From contig BSWB01000001.1 in NCBI GenBank assembly GCA_033239125.1, positions 27,989,501 through 28,053,500 on the forward strand: a stretch of 64,000 nucleotides of DNA, read 5' to 3'. This document shows, piece after piece, positions 56,931 to 64,000 of the stretch (its first letter is position 1; each line of letters begins with the position of its first letter). Source of the DNA: Fagopyrum homotropicum. Lineage: Eukaryota > Streptophyta > Magnoliopsida > Caryophyllales > Polygonaceae. Under the pieces are notes generated by a model, which was not told the origin of the DNA, ran no database searches, and saw only the letters and a program-made list of their open reading frames with translations. The translations under genes were made by a program, and so were the position numbers.

Positions 56931-59900
56931 AGCCAAAGGTACCATTCATATTAATGGTTTTCCTGTCAGAGTTCTTTTCGATACTGGTGCTACGCATTCT
57001 TTTATATCTGATGCATGTGTAGATAGATTGACCTTAGTTACTATATAAGGTAGACCCTTCTTTATAGGATTACCCGATGGAGGTAAGATTCGATGTACAC
57101 GAGAGGTTCGCGTTTGCCCTATTAGATTGGGAGGTCGCGATTGGCCAGCTGACTATTTCTTCATGTACTTAGTACATGAAGAAGTTATTCTGGGCATGGA
57201 TTGGATGGATCGACATCGAGTAGTTCTAGACATCGGCAAGAGGACAGTGACAATAACTACAGAGGTAGGTCATATTGACATCTTCCGAGGATGGGATCTC
57301 GGGAAGACTGGTACAGTCATCAGTCCAATTCGAGCTGCAAGACTTATCAGTCAAGGATGAGAGGCCTTTTTGTGCTATGCCATGAAAGATAGTACGAGTC
57401 TGGCTTTGGAGGAGATTCCAATAGCTTGCGAGTTTGCTGACGTCTTTGGAGAGCCATCAGGTTTACCTCCACAAAGGAGTTTAGATTTTGGCATTGAGCT
57501 AGAGCCCGGTACGAGACCGATCTCTAAGGCTCCTTATCGTATGGCGCCTATCGAGATGCTTGAGTTGAAGAAGCTGCTCGAGGAGTAGGCAGAGAAGGGT
57601 TTCATCCTCCCTAGTATATCTCCTTGGGGCGCACCAGTTCTCTTCGTCAGGAAGAAAGATGGGTCAATGAGGTTATGTATCGACTACCGAGAGCTGAACA
57701 AGGTGACGATCAAGAACAAGTACCCATTGCCCCGTATCGTTGATCTTTTGGATCAGCTGCATGGAGCTTCAGTGTTTTCAAGGATCGATCTGAGATCTGG
57801 ATATCACCAGCTGAGGGTGAGAGAACAGGACATAGCCAAGATGGCATTTCGGACCAGATATGGACACTACGAGTTTGTAATGATGTCATTCGGGCTAACG
57901 AATGCACCCGTAGTCTTCATGAAGTTGATGAACAACTTCTTCATCGACTAGTTTGTAGTTGTCTTCATCGACGACATTCTAGTTTACTCTCGTAGTAGAG
58001 AGGAGCATGAAGGACACTTGAGGATTGTTCTTCAGGTCTTACAAGATAGAGAGCTCTACGTCAAGCTCTCCAAGTGCAAGTTTTGGATATCTGAGGTAGC
58101 ATTCCTTGGTCACATTGTTTCAACTGAAGGGATCAAGGTAGATCCAGCAAAGATCGACTCAGTAGCATCTTGGCCGCCTCCTAAGAACGTCAAGGAGGTA
58201 CGCAACTTATTAGGATTGGCGGGCTACTACAGGCGTTTTGTTTAGGGCTTTTCAGTTATCGCCCGACCGCTTACTTCCTTCCTGCGAAAGTCTACGAGGT
58301 TTGTATGGTCCGAGCCGTGTCTGCAGAGTTTCGAGGAGCTGAAGAAGAGGTTGAACTCTGCTCCTATCCTAGATCAGCCAGAGGGCATTGAGGATTTTGT
58401 GGTTTACAGCAACGCATCCAAGCTGGGCTTGGGATGTGTTCTGATGCAGAGAGGAAAGGCGATTGCTTACGTGTCTAGACAGTTGAAAACGTAGGAGGAG
58501 AATTACCCTACCCATGATCTTGAGTTGGCTGATGTGGTTCACGCTTTGAAGATTTGGAGGCATTATCTGTACGGAGCTACATGTCAGATTTCCACAGACC
58601 ATAAGAGTCTGAAGTACATATTCACTCAACGGGAGTTGAATAACCGCCAGCGTAGATGGTTGGAGTTGATCAAGGACTTTGATCTTGAGATCTTATACCA
58701 GCCGGAAAAGGCTAACGTGGTAGTAGATGCCCTTAGTACGAAGACTCCCGGGAGATGGCGATCGCTAGGTTGACATCTCAGCCACAATTACAGCGAGATT
58801 TGGCATGGCTAGAGATGAATGTCCGCTTCCCGGATTCCGACATTCAATTGTCCACCTTGGAGATAGTACCTGATCTATTAGCCGAAATCCGACAGAAGTA
58901 GGAGAGTTGTCCAGCTTTGACACAGATCCGAGACCGGATTTCTCGAGGAGAGGCACCGCAGTTTGCAGTTGGTGCTGATGGAGTTTTGAGACATCAGGAG
59001 CATGTTTGTGTGCCGTAAGATCAAGAGTTGAGACAAAGGATCTTTTAGGAGGCTCACTCTTCGCCTTACTCAGTACACCCTGGTGCGAGTAAGATGTATC
59101 AGGATATTAGACGCTCTTTTTGGTGGGGAGGTCTGAAGCTAGACGTCACGAGATATGTAGCTCAGTGTGCGACCTGTCAATAGGTCAAGATCGAGCATTA
59201 TCGACCAGGAGGCGAGCTACACCCACTTCTTGTCCCTCAGTGGAAGTGGGAAGACATCTCTATGGATTTTGTTACCGGTTTGAGACCGAGTCGAGCCTTT
59301 GATGCTATCTGGGTCATAGTAGATCGACTGAAGAAGACCGCACATTTCATTCCGATCAAGGAAACGTGGCCGGTGAGTCGACTAGCAGAGGAGTTCACGA
59401 GACAAATAATGAGACTTCATGGAGTACCTAGGACTATAGTCTCTGATAGAGACGGACGATTCACTTCGAGGTTCTGGCAGCAGGTTCATGTCGCCCTAGG
59501 TACGAGTCTACAGTTCACGACTGCTTATCATGCTCAGACCGGTGGTCAGTCTGAGTGGACCATCCAGACTCTGGAGGACATGTTACGAGCCTGTGTGTTA
59601 GACTGCGGACAGGTGTGGCCAGATCACCTTCCCTTGGTCAAGTTTTCATATAACAACAGTTGGCACGCATCGATCAGGATGGCTCCTTATGAGGCTTTAT
59701 ATGGACAAAGATGTCGTACACAGGTGTGTTGGGATGAGCCTAGTAGTGCTAGCGGAGTAGCACCTGAGCAGATTCAGGATGACATGGCTCGAGTAGCAGT
59801 AATCCGAGAGCGGATGTTAGCAGCACAGAGTAGACAAAAGTCTGATGCAGATAAGAGGCGTAGACCTCTAGAGTTCAGAGTTGGAGCTCAGGTTTGGTTC

Positions 59901-60298
59901 AGATTATCCCCGACACGAGGCGTCATACATTTCGGTTTCAAGGGAAAGCTGAGTCCCGATATGTTGGACCGTTCGAGACTTTGGACCGAGTTGGGGAGGC
60001 AGCATACAGACTTGCGTTGCCATTGAGACTCGAGGGTGTTCACCCAGTCTTCCATGTATCTCAGCTACGGGAGTACATACCTGACCCGAGACACATCGTC
60101 AGTCATGAGGATCTAGTGCTCGAGTCAGACCACACGTTCGTAGAGCACCCGGTGGCTGTCTTAGAGCGTAGTATGAGACGCTTGCGTTCGAAGGACACAC
60201 CGATGATGAAGATACAATGGTCGATGCGAGGAGTTGATGAGGCGACTTGGGAGACAAAGGATAGTATCCAGAGGAAATATCCGGAGTTTTATCGTTGA
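56931..60298 (+). pseudogene. C1 pol (Tekay-like chromovirus): protease, RT, RNase H, integrase, chromodomain
   Basis: Order on the plus strand: protease (LFDTGATHSFIS near 56975), RT (MRLCIDYRELNKVT, FRTRYGHYEFV, VFIDDILVYSR at about 57964), RNase H (YSNASKLGLGCVLMQ, TDHKSLKYIFTQ), integrase zinc region (HPGASKMYQDIRRSFWWGG, CATCQ), core with D, D and E in FVTGL...VDRL, IVSDRDGRF and GGQSEWTIQTLEDML, then a C-terminal chromodomain-like tail (MKIQWSMRGVDEATWETKD). The phase holds to about 58750, shifts there and again near 59970. In-frame stops include 57046, 57358, 57586, 57949, 58243 and 58492. Several are TAG where Gln is expected. This copy is inactive. Confidence 0.87.
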
Positions 60299-60485
60299 GT
60301 TGGATGCACCTTTAGCGTAGTCGTATGTTTCAGTTTTCCCTTTGTTGCGTTGCGTACGCTTGTTGTGACGTTTTGAGTTACATGCCCCGAGTGGAATATA
60401 TGAGTTCAGTTCTGTTTCTGTGTGTTGTTGTGATCGTTGAGCTTTTGCAAGTTTCGGGACAAAACTTCTTTTTAGGGGAATCTGA
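60299..60485 (+). other. C1 3' noncoding region and polypurine tract
   Basis: It contains CAAGTTTCGGGAC and the purine-rich CTTTTTAGGGGAATCTGA just before the LTR start at 60486. C2 has the same arrangement at about 26130-26167. Confidence 0.7.
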
Positions 60486-62196
60486 TGTAAGACCCGAGTT
60501 TTGCTTTCACCGCCCCCGCGGTGAAGAAGGCCGCCCCTGCGGCTGATGTGATCCGCCCCTATGGATGACGACAGATCGTGCCCGATCTTTCTTCCGTTCT
60601 TTTTATCTACCTTACATAGATAGAATATCTGATATTCTATCTTATGGGTCAGTTCCCTCATCTTCATTCTAAACCCTAGACGCCTTTCCGTCTATCTTTC
60701 TAGCCCGTCCCTTTATATTCCCGCCTTTTCCTCTTTTCCCCGTGTCTTGATTACGTCTTCTTCAACCCTAAGAGCTGCAGCCGTCCCCTTGCTTTCTGCG
60801 ACCTTGCTGAATGTGTAAGTTCATCTCTTCTGGTTTCTTCTTCACGTTCTTACAGTTATTGCATGCCTTGTCCTTCTGTTTCGTTTTCTTCTTTGTTCTT
60901 CCCTTTTCTTCTTCTCCAAGAATCAAGTCTGAGCCTTTTTTCTTGTGGAGCGTTCCGTTGTTGATCCTTTGTTGTTCTCAGGCTCTCTGGAGTTGAGTCT
61001 TGACATGTTGGAGTCAAAGGTTCGAGCTTTGGTGTCCCTTGTTGTCATAGAGAAGCCCGATAGTAGCTTTTGTCGGAGATCCGCCCTCGCGCCTGCACAA
61101 AGCCGCCCCTGCGCCTCTGTCACGTGCCGCCCTTGCGCCTCTGTCCGACCGCCCCTACGATTTTCTCTACAGTAACTCCCGTATTTGGTGAGTTGCTTCC
61201 TTCCTTCCTTTCCTCGTTCCTTTCTTGGTTCCTTGTGGTTGTTCCTTGTCCCCTGAGTTGCTGTTAGACTAAGGTTGAGCCCTTAGCTTGTGTAGATCTC
61301 TTAGAGATCGTTGAGACTAGAAGTTATAGACTTCTAGCAACCGTTCCTATCCTGATCCGTGATGCTTGTTCGTGCAGGCTTTCCTTGCTCCTTTCCTGAG
61401 GGAAACTGAGCTTTCTTCTGAGTTGTTCATGAGTTGTTTTTGAGCTTTGAGTTATCTTTGAGTGAGGTAAGTCCCTTGGACTTACTTAGCTTCATTCCGC
61501 GTATTAGTTGGATTGTTTTGGCTTGTTTGTGTTATTTATCATATTTATTATGGATAACTGGAAATAGGATTCACCCTTTGATAATCTTAACTGGCCGAGT
61601 GTATTATAACCGGGCAGTGACCACTTGTTCTACAGGAGACTAGAATGTGCTCTTGCAACCCAGACCCGTAGGTAACGGATAGTACTGATCTATTCCTATT
61701 GGTAGACGGAAGCAAGGGGAGTTTCGGGAGATTATCGTGTGACAAAAGAAGTTGAATTAGTAATGGATAACCTTAATGAAAGATAATAAACGGTTGATGT
61801 GTGAGCATGCTATGTGTTTTCTTTACCTTATTTGTGTTTGTGCTACGTTCTGTCTAGTATTTAGAATGTTAGCTAACGGTTTATACCGTCGTTGTAGATG
61901 TTCCGTAGGTTCAGAATGTTGCTGAGTGATCCGGATGGTGTGGCCAGCCGAGGTTCCCATACATTATAGGACGGGATCGGGTTTTGTTTCTTTTGTCGTT
62001 TCCCTTTTGTTTTGAACTCGGCTGCGGAGCTTGTGTGTTTTCTTTTGTTTAAACCTTTGGTTTTATGTTAAGTTTTGGTTTTCATTCGTGTGTGCCTTGT
62101 TGTAAGATCCGTTTGTTGTTGCTACTTTGAGGGTCGGGACCCATTGTGCGGTCCTAGCCCGTTGCGCTTCGAGTTCCTAGAATTTGGGGTGTTTTA
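60486..62196 (+). repeat. 3' LTR of C1 (complete, 1711 bp)
   Basis: Starts TGTAAGACCCGAG and ends GGGGTGTTTTA, followed by the duplication ATGGG (62197-62201) matching 52575-52579. It carries CACCGCCCCCGCGGTG at 60508-60523 and further CCGCCCC words near 60529-60562 and 61081-61157. Confidence 0.92.
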
Positions 62197-62201
62197 ATGG
62201 G

Positions 62202-63060
62202 AACTAAGCATGTTCCTAAGTTGACATCAAAACCATTCAACCACTCTCCTACATTATTCCAAATAATGCCCGCAGTAGAGGAATTACCGTCTTTGGTCTT
62301 GGCTTCATCCGTGTTAACTTTAACGAAGCCTTTTGGGTGGACTTCAAGCTACATTGATGACACCTTTCAGCGGGCTTTTCTGGTTCTAATCTCTTTTGCT
62401 CTAAACGTCTAGGTACTCTTTAGTTCTAGTTAGGCCAAGCCGGCATCTATCTCCAATCGGGATAGCATTCTTGAAGGTTTTCTTGTTTCTCCACTTTCAA
62501 ATCTACCAAAGACTAACTGCAAAAATCTCATTTCACATACAAATATTTCTTAAAGCTCCTTCGTCTTCGAGCACTCTCTGAGCATATGAATGAGTATTTC
62601 TGGATTCTTCATGCAACACACGTGTCCTCAACTACAATATGTCTCCTTTTCCTCTCCTGGTTACTTGATAAACATACCACCTTTCAAGTGTTTCTAGACG
62701 AAGGTCTTAACACCTTCTTGTACTCTCAACTTCTAGAGCTGCTTGTAAATGGAATCATCTTACTGTTGTATATCCTCCGCACCTAACAACAATCTATAAG
62801 CAGAAGTTGTAGAATTGTTCCCATTCTGAGAGAGTCCCCAGCTAAGTTCATCCTTCTGCAGAGCACGCTGATGACTCACACTGAATCCAGCAAACGTGTC
62901 CATGGGTCTCGTCGCAGCAAGCTTGAGCATTATCGCCATATGAAGCTTCCCCCAACGCGTGCCAATCCCATCCCTCCTCTCCAGTTCAGTAATGGCGCAC
63001 CTTGGTAGAGGCATATAAGAATCCCTCTTCATCCACTTTGATAAACTACATCAAAGAAAT
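62202..63060 (-). pseudogene. LINE (L1-type) RT zinc-binding region and start of RNase H (G, part 2)
   Basis: From about 63050 downward the minus strand reads a LINE C-terminal region: LHMAIMLKLAATRPMD and DELSWGLSQNGNNSTTSAYR, like the zinc-binding tail after plant LINE RT. After a damaged stretch, an RNase H start (KVNTDEAKTKDG near 62320) leads to the C1 insertion at 62201. The domain continues at 52574 and below. The 5' end is truncated, as is usual for LINE copies. Confidence 0.74.
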
Positions 63061-63900
63061 TGATGCCAACTTTCTCTTCTATTTCGCGAGTTTGAGTGTA
63101 TTAGCCTACTTATTTCACACTTTTGATAAAAGGGTCATTCATTATCCATGAGATCAACCAAAATAAAATAACGATAACGGTATAGTGTTGTTGTATATGA
63201 GTTAATTATATATATAAAACTTATAATATCAATGAAAATGAAAATTAAATAGAAGTTCTTCTACGTTTACAAAAAATGAATACTCAATAGAAGTGAAATC
63301 TAGTTTAAATAAAATTTCTGATTAAAATAGTAGTAAGATCTAGTTTAAGTGTAATTTTTTCAAAGTTGTATAAAACGTTTCTTTAAACAATTTTTTGACC
63401 ATAATTAGTGGTTAAGATGTGTGGTCTACGATCTTGTATGATGATAGAAACTAAGATATTTTCCGCCGAATATCCTTTTTGTCACTAGAATTTCATTTCT
63501 ATTTATGAGTCAACAATATCGTCTATGTATGAGTTCCACCTGTTGGGTGTCATTCTCCTCTTCGGATTTGTAGGTGTTGTGCTTTTATGAAAAGTCGTGG
63601 ATTTTAATCGACTGTTAAAGGTACCCGATGAAGTCCAAATATAAGGTGTCCATAATTGTTCCCCAACCCAATGATCCCTCGTTTGCACTTTCTCCAACAA
63701 CAGAGTACCCCAATTGTACTAATTTGGTTTTGATTCCCCTCCTTTTCCTCGGTGGTCCTTGTGTTTTTGTGCCTGCTTCAGGTTGTTTTGTTGTGATGTT
63801 TTTCGTGTTTGGTTTTTTTCCCTCTTCTTGTTTCTTGACAAAAGACCTTTCTTTTGTTTCTACATGGCCTCTCGAGCCACTAGGACAATCTGGTGCCTCA
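63061..63900. other. Intergenic stretch; no gene recognised
   Basis: AT-rich to about 63480, then a less biased part with a 65-codon minus-strand frame (63503-63700) without a recognisable domain. I see no element signature before the Athila LTR edge at 63901. Confidence 0.45.
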
Positions 63901-64000
63901 TGTTCGCTCCAAACGGTGTGTGCAAGCTTTAAATTTATAACCCTAGATGTAAGCTTAAAACAAGGATCCGAACCTGCAGTGTACGGGTCAATCGTAGTAA
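63901..64000 (-). repeat. Outer edge of another Athila A-family LTR (A4), cut by window end
   Basis: TGTTCGCTCCAAACGG is the reverse of the A LTR 3' end and matches A1 and A2 for the whole 100 bases. The flank lacks the tRNA-Asp primer site, so this is an outer terminus: the 3' LTR of a minus-strand element, or a solo LTR. Confidence 0.85.

Overview
This is a piece of an angiosperm (probably eudicot) nuclear genome that consists mostly of nested transposable elements around one ordinary host gene. The plant call rests on Ty3/gypsy Athila elements primed by tRNA-Asp, chromodomain-bearing Ty3/gypsy elements, Ty1/copia, LINE, hAT, PIF/Harbinger and MULE-type elements, and a three-exon WRKY transcription factor gene with the intron position usual for its class. 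I cannot name the species. There are no rRNA genes, CRISPR arrays or prokaryotic operons.\n\nLayout. 1-11091: a young plus-strand Athila-like element (A1; its 5' LTR is cut by the window edge). It sits inside a minus-strand sibling (A2, 11092-18999), which also carries a solo LTR of a second Athila-like family (B, 11278-13125). A2 is fused to another minus-strand sibling (A3, 19000-25503), which abuts the 3' end of a plus-strand Tekay-like chromovirus (C2, 25504 to about 27090). About 27120-34990: a decayed minus-strand Ty1/copia gag-protease fragment (E) split by a complete minus-strand chromovirus (D, 28007-34765, target duplication CACAT). D's own 5' LTR holds a SINE-like insert and a copia-type solo LTR. 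34990-38570: repeats, a hAT-type non-autonomous element and intergenic DNA. 38571-41112 (minus): the WRKY gene, resembling WRKY57. 41.3-44.1 kb: three small DNA elements upstream of it. 44.4-46.0 kb: possibly organelle-derived DNA. 46.0-48.7 kb: a decayed plus-strand copia element (F). 52.1-63.06 kb: a minus-strand LINE (G) split by a complete plus-strand Tekay-like element (C1, 52580-62196, duplication ATGGG); C1's 5' LTR is scrambled and holds another Athila LTR fragment. 63901-64000: the edge of one more Athila LTR.\n\nPoints of most interest. (1) The Athila copies have complementary pol deletions: A1 keeps integrase but has lost RT-RNase H within one open frame, while A2 and A3 keep RT-RNase H and both lack integrase. 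(2) Each LTR family carries its own short GC-rich near-palindromic word, repeated many times (CCTCGACCGAGG in A, CCACGGCCGTGG in B, CCGCCCCYGCGG in C). (3) Athila LTRs of two families carry four spaced copies of GAGACTTACCCGGTAA. (4) Many nonsense codons in the elements look like CAG to TAG changes, as expected from decay of CHG-methylated cytosine. All element calls come from reading motifs by eye; no database search was run.
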